Below, piece by piece: positions 1 through 20,876 of a DNA stretch of 64,000 bases. Each line of letters begins with the position of its first letter. Within the stretch, counting starts at the first letter, position 1. The stretch is from Verticillium longisporum. Its lineage: Eukaryota > Ascomycota > Sordariomycetes > Glomerellales > Plectosphaerellaceae. The notes beneath the pieces are model-generated. The model did no database searches. It saw only the letters and a list, made by a program, of their open reading frames with translations, and was not told where the DNA came from. A program made the position numbers and the translations under genes. Location of the stretch: the NCBI GenBank assembly GCA_019188255.1, contig JAETXT010000011.1, positions 1,922,001 to 1,986,000 on the forward strand. The letters run 5' to 3'.

Positions 1-134
1 TCTCTTGGGGCAGGAGAAGCTATCCCTACCGGCTGTCTCGTCACGACGGGCCCGTTGTCCAGCGTCTTCTGCGACGCCAGGTCAACGACGGCCTGCATGG
101 GCGCTTGCTTCGAGGGTTCAGCGATAGTCGGCAT
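1..134 (-). CDS. 5' end of an unidentified gene (cut by window edge)
   Basis: On the minus strand an ATG at 132-134 opens a reading frame that runs off the window. The first residues read MPTIAEPSKQAPMQAVVDLA and the frame continues with no stop. A GTAGGGATAG near position 35 could be an intron donor. The sequence just upstream of the ATG is pyrimidine-rich on the coding strand, as is common in ascomycete leaders. I do not recognise the family from this short N-terminus. It could be a spurious frame, but codon use and the start context suit a real gene. Confidence 0.4.
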   Translation of the reverse strand, partial: MPTIAEPSKQAPMQAVVDLASQKTLDNGPVVTRQPVGIASPAPR

Positions 135-887
135 TTTGAAGGACGTTCAGCACGTGTGGAGCCTTTGAACAGAGATGAAGAAGAGAAAGACGGAGGAATG
201 CCAAGAGTCAGAGGTGGTTTGTCGTAATTGATCTTGGCGCTCAAGGTTCACGGGGTTCGCGTCTCAAGATGGGACTGAATTGAGTTGACATTGATGGAGA
301 AGGCGGTGTCCTCTTTTGTTTATTATGTCCTCACCCAACACCCCCTGGCAGCCCCTGCGCCCTCACTCACTCAGCCAAACGAGCCCCCTGTTTGAAGAAA
401 GTCAATTGAGCACAGATCAGGCTGCCTCCGAGCCCGAGCTGAGCTGAGCTGCATGGCGCCTCGTCAACCAATGCTGGCGCACGAACAGAGTGGGTGGGTG
501 GCTTATCGCGTGGATAGCGGCACTTGTCAGTTGATTGTGATGCGACCAGGGGGTGGTAGGTAGGTTGGTGACCTTTATTAGCTGTGGCACAATCCCCCCT
601 GCAGGGCCTGCTCATGCTCAGCCTCGATCTATTGTACGTAGTCACTTTCGTGGCAGTCAATGCGACGGTGAGCCGTGATATGACTTCGCTGGTGCCAGAC
701 AGCGAGAAGAATGCCTCGCTTCGACGAGGGAGACGCCAGCAATGCCAGATCACAGAACAGACACTTCGTTCATTGCTAAGTACGCATCATCATTACCATC
801 AACGCCGCGGGAGCTCTTGAAACGTTGGCATGACATCTAGGCCTTTTGTAGTCCCAACCCACTACCACCTCCCAACCAATGCACTCT
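135..887. other. Intergenic, no gene seen
   Basis: This lies between the start of the left-edge gene and the stop codon of sec27. The open frames on both strands are short, low in codon bias and unlike any family I know. It probably holds the promoter of the left-edge gene and the 3' end of sec27. Confidence 0.6.
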
Positions 888-3775
888 TTACTCGCTGGCC
901 GAAGCATCGGCCTCCTCCTCGGCGGCCTCATCATCGTCCTCGGACGCCGCGTCCGCGCCCGACTCGGCGCCGTTGCCGTTCGTCTTGGCCAAGGGGACTG
1001 TCGTCTCCGCACCACCCTCACGCTCCAGTCGTAGCCACTCATCCCACTCGGGGAAGAGCTCCTCATCCTCCGTGGGCACTCCGAGCAGCTTCGACACGCG
1101 GCTCTTCTTGCTCTTGTCGAGGCTCTCCTTCCACTGCGCCACAACGCCCGTTGTCAGACTGGGCTTGTACGTCTGCGAGAAGAGCACGGCCTCTGATATC
1201 CTGCCTGTCCGGACAAGTGTCTCAACGCAGCCCTCGACGTTGCCGGCCAGCCATTGCGCGCTAAAGGCAACATTGTGCGCGCCCGCCGCCTCGGCCTGTT
1301 CCGCCAGCTTCGTGAGGCCCTCGCGATCCGCCGTCGAAGAGTAGAGCAGCAGCAGCGAGCCAAGGTCCTTGGCGTGCGTGAAGCACTCCTGCGCAAGGGC
1401 GACATCCCACGCAGTGAGGGCAGCGTCACCCACCGTCTTCCGCTTGTGCACCACGTCCGCCACTCTGGCGAGCACGAGCGCATTGTCCAGCTGGTTAAGT
1501 GCGAGCGCCAGCTCAATCTTGTGCACGGAGTCCGTCGCCACCTCCAGCGCAAGCTCCTTGTGACCCTGGCCCTCGAGGAATCGCGCAATCTTGTTGAGCT
1601 GGTCCTGGGGCACGCTGGAAAGGAGCTCCTCAGCCGTCTCCATGTCGCCGCGCAGCACAAGCGTCTGGTACTCAAGCACAGGTAGCGAAAGGGCGAACGA
1701 GGTGACGCCGACGTCTTTATCGGCAAGGTAGATGCGGGAGTCGCGCTGGATGTAGCCGAGGATGTACATGGGCTGGTCGAAGTGAGACACCGTGTACGTC
1801 TGGTCGCCAACGAGGTAGTTCAGGCGGTTTGTGCTGTTGGTGTAGATGAAGCAGTCGCCAACCCATTCTCCGGTGCGAACACTATCCTTGGTTAGCAAAA
1901 CGGCCTCTCATTCCATCTCTTGATCTGTACATACCTCTCGTTGATATCAGTGATAACCTCGAATGCGGCCTCGACACCATCCTCGTCAGCCTCGCCATTC
2001 TGCAGCGCCTCATTGTATGCTTCACGCGAGAAGCGCAGGACATAGAACGAATCCTCACAGGCCAAGGTGACCAGCTCGCCGCTGTCGGACCAGTAGACCT
2101 GAAAGTGTCAGCACCTCGTATCTACCAACAGAATCCTCGCCCAAACATACCTGTCTCGGCTCGACCTCAATTCGCCTGACGAGGCCGCCGCTGGCCCAGT
2201 CAAAGAAGGACACACCGCCCTGGCCCTTGACACCGAGCAGGACACCGCCGCTGAGGCCCTCGGCCTGGAAACCGACGTCGAGACCACCCGTCTTCTCCGT
2301 GAAGTTCTTGTACACCTTCACGCTCGTGGCCGATTCCCGAATCGCAAAGTCGTTGCTGTTCTCCTTGGCGCCCCAGACAAAGTCCAGCGCAGAGCCGAAA
2401 GCCTTATTCCTCCACGCCAGCGCAGTGTAGATGATGTATTCGCCGTCGCCGCACACGGCAACAAATCGACCGTTCGGCGAGTGAAGGAGGGTTTGCGGGT
2501 AGACCTCGCAACTACCGAGATCCTTGGTGGGCAAGCTGATGGGCGTGTTATCCTTGACGGAGGCGTCTAGAACATAGTCAGAAACAACGGTCTCCAAGTT
2601 TATGCGCAGGTTTTCAATCACTTACCGCCGCCCTTGATGATGGAAGACACAACCTCGTTGTGCCTGGCCCAGATGAGCTTGCCAGAGGCGTCCATAGACA
2701 CGGCCGGCTCCTCGCGACCGAGCTTCACGACGACGAGGCCGTCGTCGAAACCCACAGCCACGCCTTGCTTGCCCTTCTGGTAGGAAACACACCAGGCGCG
2801 CTCGAGGCCGTAGTTGAGCACCTGCTCAAAACGGTACGTGTTGGCGTGCCATAACCGCACGGTGCCATCCTCGGAACCGGAGATGATGACAGGAAGCTCA
2901 GGGTGGTAGCACGCCCAGGAGACGTTGTTTGTGTGGCCCTCGAGCGTGGCAATCAGCGACTTGGTGGTGTAGTCCCACACCTTGACGGTGCGGTCATCCG
3001 AGGTGGTGAGAAGGTATGGCTTGTCGGAATGGGGATAGTAGTCGACATAGTTGACACCCTTGGTCTCGTGCGCCTCGAGGGTGAAGTTGGCGGTGGATGA
3101 GCCCAGGCTCCAGATCTTAACAGTGCGGTCGAGACAGGCCGAGGCGAACGTGTTGGTATCCTTGGGGTTGATGGCGAGACCCATGACGTAGTGACCGTGG
3201 CCCTCGAAAACGCGGACGCACTTCCATCCCTTCTCCCAGTCCCAGAGCTTGATGGTCATGTCATCGGATGCGGTGAGCACGAAGGGCTGCGTCGGGTGAA
3301 CAGCAATGGCGCGGATGTAGTCGGGGTGGGCTTCGAAGGAGGTGATCTTCTCAGACGTGTTGTAGTTGTAGACGCGCAATTGGAAATCATCGGAGCCGCA
3401 GACAATCCAGTTCTTCCTCGCGATGAAGCGACCGGCGCGGACGGGGACATCGGTGAGCTCAAAGGTCTTGACAATCTGTTGCGTCTCGTACGACCAGATG
3501 TAGACATGGCCTGAAAGGTGCTGTTAGGATACGGAACTTTGTAATGGATCGCCGATGCAAAAGATCTTGTCGAGGAGCAGGTGGGTAAGGCATTACCAGA
3601 GTAGAGGGTTGTCAGGATCCATGGCTCTTGAGGGTGGAAATCGATGCCCTTGACCCGCTCGCTGCGGGCGAACAATTGCCTCTGTAGTGCCCAGGTCAGA
3701 ACGTGCGACTCGAGGAACACGGCGTGTTGAGGTGGACTGATCCTCAAGAAGACAAACCTTCACGTCAATCCTCAT
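888..3775 (-). CDS. sec27: Coatomer (COPI) beta-prime subunit
   Basis: This is the beta-prime subunit of the COPI coat, which drives retrograde Golgi-to-ER vesicle budding and binds dilysine cargo signals. The protein starts MRIDVK at 3773-3775, where the first exon is only 18 nt. It then shows an N-terminal WD40 propeller with repeats ending in motifs such as IKLWDW, VKIWSL, VKVWDY and VRLWHA. A second propeller and an alpha-solenoid follow, and the protein ends in an acidic tail ([17 protein letters not shown]). I infer five introns at 3682-3757, 3511-3596, 2567-2625, 2099-2150 and 1882-1934. Removing them leaves 2562 nt, an exact 853 codons plus stop, close to the usual family size. The frame is intact. 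The next gene upstream on the same strand is the mannitol-1-phosphate dehydrogenase, about 1 kb away. Confidence 0.96.
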
Positions 3776-4750
3776 GGTGGGCGCACTGTTGTCGTGGTAA
3801 GGGTGAAAGGGGGTTGCTGAGTTGGAGGATAGTTTGGTGGTGGGGTTGGTCGGTCAGCGAGTTCGTCTCTAGTTGGGTCTCATGGGTTCGGCGCGAGAAA
3901 TTGAACGTATGGCTGATTTCGAGATAGCTAGGCTGCTGGAAGCCGATGACAGCAGCCGCAGTATCGTGATTGTGGGGAGTCGAGGTGTTGAAAGCTGGCT
4001 TCCAGAGCTGTGGTGAGCTTAATTTTGGCTTGAGCTTCCTTCATCAGATGTGTCTTCACCAAAGGAGGTCGTGGCTGCCTGAGAATAGGCCATCTTTCAG
4101 GCATCAACTTTACCATGTGGGGACCTCTCCCTGCATCAGCATCAGGGGCAGTCGTGCTCTGTGGCGGCTGGGAACAGGTGGTCAGTCCCCGTCATCCACA
4201 GCGACTTGCCTGGCACCCAATACCAAGTAGCTAGGTAGATACGGTAGAGGCTTTGTGTAGGGAAATGAATTGACGGTCAAGCTACTGTACGCTCATTATC
4301 TCATAGTGTGCGGGATACTTCGTAATTCGGCTGGACATTCGTTGCACGGACTGAATTGCAAGTTGCACTACCTCACTGCGTGGGCCTTCTCGGCGCGATA
4401 TGGCCACTTCGGTCCACACAAAATAGGTGAAAGTCTGTGAAACATCATTGTAAGATTCCGATGCCAAAAGAACATCACATTCACCCGGCAGCTCATTGAT
4501 CTATGGTGTTTTGACGTAATCATGTTTGGCTAGTACTACTGTCGCATTTTCATGCAGATCCTTCTGCCTCGTTAAAACCATCATTGATGTAACAAGACAC
4601 AACCACTACTTGGTTGAGGTTGAGGATGTGGATATCTTGATTCCCAAACGCCCATTGTCGTGTAAGACCCATTTCCCGCTCCCTAATGAACAAAGAGAAG
4701 ACAATAATTCGTGACACACAAAAGAAAACATCTCACAGCTTGGCGGAAAG
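3776..4750. other. Intergenic region between sec27 and the mannitol-1-phosphate dehydrogenase gene
   Basis: About 975 bp with no credible gene on either strand. The part next to 3775 is the sec27 promoter and leader. The part next to 4751 is the 3' end of the dehydrogenase gene. A GTAGCTAGGTAGATACGG tract near 4228-4246 belongs to the TACCTA/TAGGTA-type short motifs that recur in gene-free parts of this window. Confidence 0.6.
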
Positions 4751-6001
4751 TCATTCCTCAGAGTCGGCCTGGACCCTGCGGACGACGTCAACGAGCATGG
4801 GATGGATCTTTTCAGAAGCCTGGATACCGCAGACCTTCTGGACAACATCCTCGGGACCGTTCTCGGCCATGATCTTGGCCAGTTCCTTGCTCTCCTCGTC
4901 CTCCTCGACGTCCTGGAAGCGGAACGCCATCTCGGCAGCGCGCAGAAGAGCCTTGCAGCCAAGGTCGTTCTCAGCGAGCTCGGCAGCGGGGCCGACGAAA
5001 CGCTCCTTGCGGCTCAGCTTGCGCATGGGGGCACGGCCGACACGCTCGACGGCGTCTTCCAGATGGGGGTTACCGATGCGCTTGATAATCTTCTCAGCGT
5101 ACGCCTGCTGCTCCTCAAGGTTGATGCCGTGCTTGGTGACCATGAGTTCGGTGGTCTCCTTCAGAGCTTGACGCACCTCAGCCAGGATTGCCTTGTCTTG
5201 CAGAGCATCGTAGACGGTGCGCTTGCTGCGGTTGTATCCGTGGTAGGCGGCTGTAGCGTGGCCAGTGTTGACCGTGTAGAGCTTGCGCTCGATGTAGGGG
5301 CCAAGGTTGTCGACCCAGTTGATACCGTCAATGGTGGGGTGACCAGTCTCAGTAAAGGGACCGCTCTCGACGACCCACTCGAAGAACTTCTCCAGCTTCA
5401 CGTCCAGACCGGCGTTGGGGTCTTGCGCGGGCACAATGCGGTCAATAGCCGAGTTGGCATAGCGGGCACGCTCGTGGTGGTCCTCGAGACGGTGCTCAGG
5501 CGTGTTCTTGGGGTCCTTGATGTGACCGGCGAGGGTGTCAGTGGCGCCAATGGCGTTCTCGCAAGCAATGACCGCGATGGGGGCGAGGTCGTTGGAGCGC
5601 TTGTCAATACCCTTGGCGATGACGGGGGCAATGAAACGCAGAATGTTGGGTCCGACAGAGCAAGTGACGACGTCGGCAGTGGCAATCTCCTCAATGAGCT
5701 CAGCCTCGGGCGATTTGGAGTTGATGGCACGGTAGTTTGTGATGGTGTTCTCGTCGGTGCCCTCAGTGCCAACCTCAATGACCTTGTATGAGGGGGTGGC
5801 GTTGATCGAGTCGATCAGAGAATCGGCAACATCCGCAAAGACAACCTCGTAACCAGAGTTGTGGAGGAAGCAGGCGACAAAGCCACGGCCTGTGTATGTG
5901 TTAGTCAGGAGTGTTCAATGGCGTTGGGGTCTGTTGGCAAGGAACATACCAATGTTGCCAGCACCGAAGTGGACGGCCTTCTTCGTAGTAGCGGGCGCCA
6001 T
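4751..6001 (-). CDS. Mannitol-1-phosphate 5-dehydrogenase
   Basis: This cytosolic enzyme interconverts mannitol 1-phosphate and fructose 6-phosphate with NAD(H), the main entry to mannitol in ascomycetes. The N-terminus [20 protein letters not shown] carries the Rossmann GxGxxGRG nucleotide-binding loop. The C-terminal half carries the family-typical [25 protein letters not shown] and [13 protein letters not shown] blocks. One intron lies at 5890-5949, inside the codon for the second Gly of the loop. Its removal leaves 1191 nt, or 396 residues plus stop, near the usual 385-395. The start is fixed by alignment of the MAP... N-terminus just before the dinucleotide loop. The frame is intact. The neighbour, 6 kb upstream, is glucose-6-phosphate isomerase, which uses the same fructose 6-phosphate pool. 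Confidence 0.96.
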
Positions 6002-15515
<9,514 letters not shown>

Positions 15516-17643
15516 CTATCGGTTGTCCTGGACACTGCCGACAAAGGACGGATCCTTGATGCTGCCGCCTGCGTCGCCGAGGCCTGCAATCGGCCGGTTG
15601 TAACTGAAGCCCTGGAACTGGTTCTGCATCGTCTGTGAGAGCATCGGTCCATCCACGAACGAGTCTTGTGGGGCTTCGTTCGTGAATTCGGGATCAAAGT
15701 TGTTGGTGTCCAGAGCATCCACCTGAAAGTCTATTGTTAGCAATGCATTCCCCTATGAGGCAGAACCTGCACTACGGGGGGTCCGTGGTTGAACTCACAA
15801 CGCTGGGCTTGAACGCTGGCTCGTACTTGCGCTGCAGCAGCTTACGCCAGTCAATGGCGTGGAAGAAGGGGTGCGCCTTGATCTCGGCCGAGCCGTTGGC
15901 TCCAAGGCGCTCTTCCGGCTTACGGTTGAGCAGCTTGATGAGAAGGTCCTTGGCGGCAGGAGGCACAATGTCGTGGCCGGGGAAGTGAAGCGGTTCCGAC
16001 AGAATCTTGCGGTACATCTCGTTGGTGTTCTCGTCATAGAAAGGAGGCAGACCCGTCAACATCTCGTACAGCAGAACTCCGAGGGTCCACCAATCCACCG
16101 TCTTCTGGTAGCCCTGGCCCATGAGCAGCTCAGGCGCCAGATATTCGGGGGTACCGCAGAATGTGTTGGTCCTGTCTTCGTCCTTCATGTCCAGCTTGCA
16201 GAGACCGAAATCGCACAAGGCAATATGACCTTGGTAGTCGAGCAGAATGTTCTCCGGTTTCAGATCGCGGTAGATGACGTTGAACCCGTGGAGGCACTCA
16301 AGGGCACAGAGCAGTTCTGCAGTGTAGAATCGCGAGCGATTCACGTCGAATCGCTGCTCCTTCTGCAGGTGGTGGAACAGTTCGCCACCGTTGATGAAGG
16401 CGAGGACGAAATACAGCTTCGCAGGTGACTGGAAGGTGAATTTGAGGGGGACGATGAAGGGATTGTTAATCTGTGCCAGCACCGACCTCTCTGCCAGCGT
16501 GTGTGCGACTTCGGATCGGGAGATGATGTGTGCCTTGCGGATCGTTTTCACGGCGTAGATCCGGTGGGTGTCCTTCTTGCGAACCTGCATGACCTTGCCG
16601 AAGCTTCCCTTACCTACCAGCTTGAGCAATTCAAAGTCCTCAATCTGAAGCTTGCCGGCACGATTCTCGACATACTCAACGCCAATCTTGAGCTTGCCAG
16701 TGCCATATTGCACATCGGTCCATTGGACTCCGCTGTGTCCGAGGCTCTTCTCGCGATTGGCATGGTCAGCGGCGGCCGACTCGCGGTCCTTCTTGCTGGC
16801 TTTGGGGTCTTCGACAAACGATTGGCGCTCTTCGAAACGAGGGTTGATGCGGACGACGCCAAGGAAAATGTCCTGACTGCGACCGGAACCTGGTGCCGCC
16901 AAGGGGTTGCGCATGTAGAGGTGGATGCCGAGCTCGGTGACACGCGACACATCGAACTTGTACTGCGTGTTGCTGCCTGCCCACAGGGGTTCTCGGGTGT
17001 ACCCTCGACAGAGTTGACGAAGACTTGGACCTTATCAAAGTCGATCAGTGCGTAAGGCATGTATTTTCCTGAGATGCGGCCGTGATTCGTGGGGATGCCG
17101 CCAAAGCCGCTGCCGCTCGATGTCTGAGGACGGCCAGACCCGTTGATAAAGGAGCCAGCCACTCGTTGAGAGGAGCCGGGGCGTACGGAGCCAACACCGC
17201 TGAGGGCATTTCCGGTCGATAGAGAGTTCTGGGGTGCGAAGAGTTGAATGTGGCGCGGTGCTGTTCGGGTAGCGAGAAGCCCTGGCCTTCGTGGAGTGTG
17301 ACGACGAGAATGCCGGGCTTGGGCGGCGTGACAACAGGAGCTTGCGCCATGCTTTCGGAGGCAGCTGGTGGGTGAGGGGATTAGCCCAAGGTTACGGGAA
17401 CGTGCGAGGCATGGTGGTTGCTCGTGGCTGCAACTTCCAGACATTGCTGCCGTAGCTAGACGTACCGATGGTGTCGCTGTTGGACAGCGGGGAAGGAGTG
17501 GCGGGGGCGGCGGCGCCCGCGCTGGCACTGGGCTGGCCCTTTTCGCCTTCAACGATGGTCGAGGTAGAGGGGGAACGGGAGAAGGTGCTGGCCAAGGGGC
17601 CCAGGTGAGTCTCCTTGAGCTTCTTGGTGAGCTTCCACGACAT
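15516..17643 (-). CDS. ypkA: AGC-family kinase, YpkA/Ypk1 (SGK-like), frame broken twice in this assembly
   Basis: This is a serine/threonine kinase of the Ypk1/YpkA group, the TORC2- and PDK1-activated regulators of sphingolipid synthesis, polarity and stress response. It starts MSWKLTKKLKE at 17641-17643. An N-terminal membrane-binding-like region (PPKPGILVVTLHEGQGF) follows, then the kinase domain: GKGSFGKV glycine loop, YRDLKPEN catalytic loop, CDFGLC, and the activation segment TNTFCGTPEYLAPE. The C-terminal AGC extension ends in the hydrophobic motif FQGFSY. Introns are at 17365-17465 and 15723-15798. The spliced length is 1951 nt, two bases short of a multiple of three. The frame must change at the G run 17231-17234 and again at the G run 16986-16989. 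Each break is healed by one added base, which gives 650 residues. The catalytic part is uninterrupted, so an assembly error is more likely than a pseudogene. Confidence 0.93.
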
Positions 17644-18962
17644 GATGGCGAATGCTATGGTCGACCGTCAACAGTCGACAGTGGATGTTGGTGGACGCTC
17701 TGATGAAAGGGGGCGTTGTGGCCAAAGATGGAAAGGAGAATGTGTCGGTCGGGGGCGGGCGGTTTTGTCAACCCGTGTCCTCAGGTCAGTAAAATGGAAG
17801 GAGCGCAGCAGACGGGTCGAGGGGCGAATAATGCGGAACAGAATCGATTCAAGAACCTGCTTCTGGAGAATGACGAAACAGAAGCAAAGTCAAAAAGTCG
17901 GACAGATACCGGTCGGGCAGGCCAGGTGAGGTGTATTGTATCGATGGAAGGGGCTCTCCAGGGTCCCAGGTCTGGTGTTTGGCGAACCGAAGTTGAACCC
18001 CGCAAAGTGGCCAGCAGTCGACTGGTTGACTGGGCTGAACTGAGAAGGCGCGAGACCAGGACCAGGAGGACCGAGTGGAGGAGGGGTGAGTAGTGAATAT
18101 GTCCCTCGGCAGGTGGCAGACGAGCAGATAGGTACCTGAGGGTGACCTTGGTCGGGGCAGGTACCCAACTCGGATGGCAGGCGATCCAAACACACGCGGG
18201 TCCGCTTATCTAGTGAATAGGTCCCGCGTTGAGGGAGGGGGATGAGAATTGATGTCGAGACGAGGGACAAACAGAAAAATCGGGACTGGAGGTTGAGGTA
18301 TAAGGGAGCATGGGAATGCTTCGAATTCTAGGTCTCAGGTCAGGTTTAAACCAGGGGTTTCAATGTCGTGTTGGGGGGTCGTCTTGCCGTGCAGGAGGTG
18401 GTACGAAGCAGAGGGGGCGGTGCACCTGCTTCTCGGATGCCAGTTGCAGTGGGAAGCACTGATCCAAGGAACGATTTGGTGATGGGGCAGGGGCTGTGAC
18501 AGTGGCAGTGGCGCTGTGCCCCACCTGGAATTTCAGGCTTGATCGTCTTGGATTACGAATGTTCCAAGAAGAACATCGAACAATGAGGTACCCATGTACT
18601 CACAACGCCGAAAGACTAATCAACCTGTGAACGAAAGAATGGCGGCAAAATCATTCCGTCCGTCTCTTCGGCTCTGCAACATATCCTGTGGGAATGAGAT
18701 TCGGCCACTCAAGTCGACAGTCGTTTCAGTCATCTCTCGGGGCGGCGACACAGACACAGGATAGACACCTTGGGCACCAATGTGCACATCAGAAATAAAG
18801 GGGCACCGTCTGTGTCCCTTCAAGGTTCTTTGGATGAGAAAGGGATCGACACAGCGTGGCACATCTGAGACTCGTATCACCGTTGTGGCACACGTAATGA
18901 TAGGCAAAAGCACCACGCAAAAACTTCAAAAAGATGATACACCCTTTCGGGCAGCCTACAGC
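17644..18962. other. Intergenic region upstream of the kinase gene
   Basis: About 1.3 kb with no convincing frame. It should contain the long promoter and leader of the kinase gene. Several GGTACC-centred words (for example near 18132 and 18161) occur here. It borders the tRNA gene and the repeat island on the right. Confidence 0.55.
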
Positions 18963-19067
18963 TGACCACAGCAGGGCTCGAACCTGCAATCTCCTGATGC
19001 CTACAGCAGATGATCTTTCGTCAAGTGCTATTCGTAGTCAGACGCCTTGCCATTGGGCCATGCGGCC
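18963..19067 (-). tRNA. tRNA-Arg (anticodon ACG) with intron
   Basis: On the minus strand the acceptor stem GGCCGCA (19061-19067) pairs with TGTGGTC at the 3' end, with two G-T wobbles, and A at 18963 is the discriminator. A D-arm region with GGCCCAATGGCAAGGC is followed by the loop CTACGA(A), placing ACG in the anticodon. A T arm GCAGG-TTCGAGC-CCTGC is perfect. A 33-nt intron at 18999-19031 sits one base 3' of the anticodon, the canonical eukaryotic position. The mature tRNA is 72 nt before CCA addition. Fungal tRNA-Arg(ACG) genes have a very similar TCTGACTACGAATCAG anticodon arm. Confidence 0.92.
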
Positions 19068-19209
19068 TTTGTTGAAAGTCGGCAAATTCTGGACGGTCCA
19101 TGATCCACAAGGTGGAGGCTCGACGACGGCTCCTATCCCTATCCTGGGGGCTGGCTTCGGGGAGGCCTCGCGATGATGGACCTGAATCAGGAGCTGCGGG
19201 GTGTTCTCC

Positions 19210-19409
19210 ATCCCTTTAGGCCCGAGAACGACCTCAGGTACAACGGTACGTACGGGGCGCTCCAGATATAATGGCAGAATTCAGCTTCTGGGCCAGTTAT
19301 GTGATATCGCTTGATAGCACTATATCAGATAAGATCCTTTAAGTAGGCGGTCGAGCCGGCGGCTCATTGGCTTCAAAGTACCTGAGACCGTTCTCGGGCC
19401 TAAAGGGAT
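19210..19409. mobile_element. MITE-like element with 32-bp terminal inverted repeats
   Basis: The words at 19210-19241 and 19378-19409 are inverted copies of each other with two mismatches, sharing CCCTTTAGGCCCGAGAACG and CTCAGGTAC. They enclose 136 bp of non-coding DNA. The 200-bp size, long near-perfect termini and lack of an open frame fit a miniature inverted-repeat transposable element. If the element proper begins at CCC, both sides are flanked by AT, but no clear longer target duplication is visible, so the superfamily is undetermined. A stable hairpin of another origin is the alternative. Confidence 0.55.
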
Positions 19410-19992
19410 ACAACACCTGGTCGCAGCTGTTCCTTAGCATCGTGCCAACGATGAACAAACATCCATTCGAGGGCGGAATTGAGTTGGTAGATTGTTATTC
19501 AAATGCTTCCAGCGCATTCGCGCCTAGGTATCCAGACATGTAGTCGTCGTGGGACGTCTGCCGGGTTCGATATTTGCCACGGGCCAAGAGGCTCCTCACG
19601 AGGCTTATAAGCGGCAAATGGCTTTACTGCTTGGCTCGGAGCTTGGATCTATCCGTGCAACATTTATCGTTGGACTTCAATCAGGAACCAGCACAGTTCA
19701 TCTATTTTATTCTACAGTTGGGTTTTTTGTTTTTCATCGGAACTCAGTGACGATACAGGCACAGCGGTACCATAGGTGTTCATAGGCGTTCGATCATGCC
19801 GACGTTAGCCGCGCCAACGACTACCACTGAAAGTAATCGAGTAGTCGATCAGTTCGTTTTCTACTCATATACCCCATTTGCCCCCATTACCATCGGTTAG
19901 CAACTATGCTTCATATTGTTCTTAGTTCAATTCAATCGGCATTCCGAATTCATCATTCACGTAAAGGAGTAATCAACAATAGATACGAAACC
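19410..19992. other. Unassigned sequence between MITE and pseudogene
   Basis: No gene or repeat boundary recognised. An open frame at 19549-19785 shows no domain. Composition drifts towards AT at the right end, next to the RIP-altered pseudogene, and the original promoter of that gene may lie here. Confidence 0.4.
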
Positions 19993-20613
19993 ATATCAAG
20001 CGTCGTGCCTTTTACGGTAAATAAGGTAGCGAACAGCGGGAACGTATTCGTTTCGGCCAAAAGTAGGGGAGATTCGCCTACTTACTGAAATTAAGATCAA
20101 TGTCCCAGATGCGCTGCTAGAGGAGACGAGAATCAAGCTCAAGTACGCCCGTCTTAACGATGCCATGGGATCCATTAAATAGAACGACCTTAAGATCGGC
20201 CACAACGCGTTTAAGGAGCTCGTTCAATTCTGGCGTAACGAATATAACTAGAAGAACTACGAATCCTTCTTGAACACCTTCCATCACTTCAAAACAACGA
20301 TACAGGTGCCCAGCTTTGAGGCCCTAGGCATCCACTTTCTTCACCATCGGTCATCGAGGCCAGACGCCCGTCCGTTTCTGTTCCTACATGGCTAGTCAGT
20401 TGGACACACAGATTCCAGGGCTATAGTAGTGCATAAGCTGACAGGATAAGGCCCGGCTCTTTTCTAGAGGTCCTCAAAATCCTCCCACTGCTAACTGAAC
20501 CCGAGGAAGGTAAATAAGCCTTTTATGTCGTTGCCCCTTTATTGCTGGGGTATGGCTTTAGTGGCTTTTCTAAGAAAAAAGGTTTTGGTATTGATTAGTA
20601 TGCTATTTGTTTC

Positions 20614-20618
20614 GCTAT
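20614..20618. repeat. Left target-site duplication GCTAT
   Basis: The five bases GCTAT directly precede the 5' LTR and recur immediately after the 3' LTR at 27438-27442. This is the 5-bp duplication expected of a Ty3/gypsy integrase. Removing the element plus one copy rejoins the hydrolase frame as ...CFAMLMERLGYN. Confidence 0.95.
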
Positions 20619-20832
20619 TGTCAGGACCTGAGGGAGGTATGAGACCAACAGGGGATCGCCTGTTGTTTGATCGTAGGAATCAAGAAGAGAGGACCGAGCG
20701 CAGTGAGGGAATAGTTATAAGAAAGGTCAACGGACTAAGATTTAGAGAAGGGTATCGATTATTCTATCTTCCTAGAGACCCCCAAGAGACCAACAGTTGA
20801 ACCCTTCACTCGTTGCACAAGACTCCTTGACA
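20619..20832 (+). repeat. Chromovirus 5' LTR (214 bp)
   Basis: Begins TGTCAGGACC and ends CTCCTTGACA, with the short inverted terminal repeat TGTCA/TGACA. It reads the same as the 3' LTR at 27224-27437 along the full length. It contains no obvious RIP changes, in contrast to the hydrolase pseudogene on either side. Confidence 0.96.
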
Positions 20833-20876
20833 TAATAATCGATCTACCCCTGGGGAGCGACGACCGTTGGGACAAT

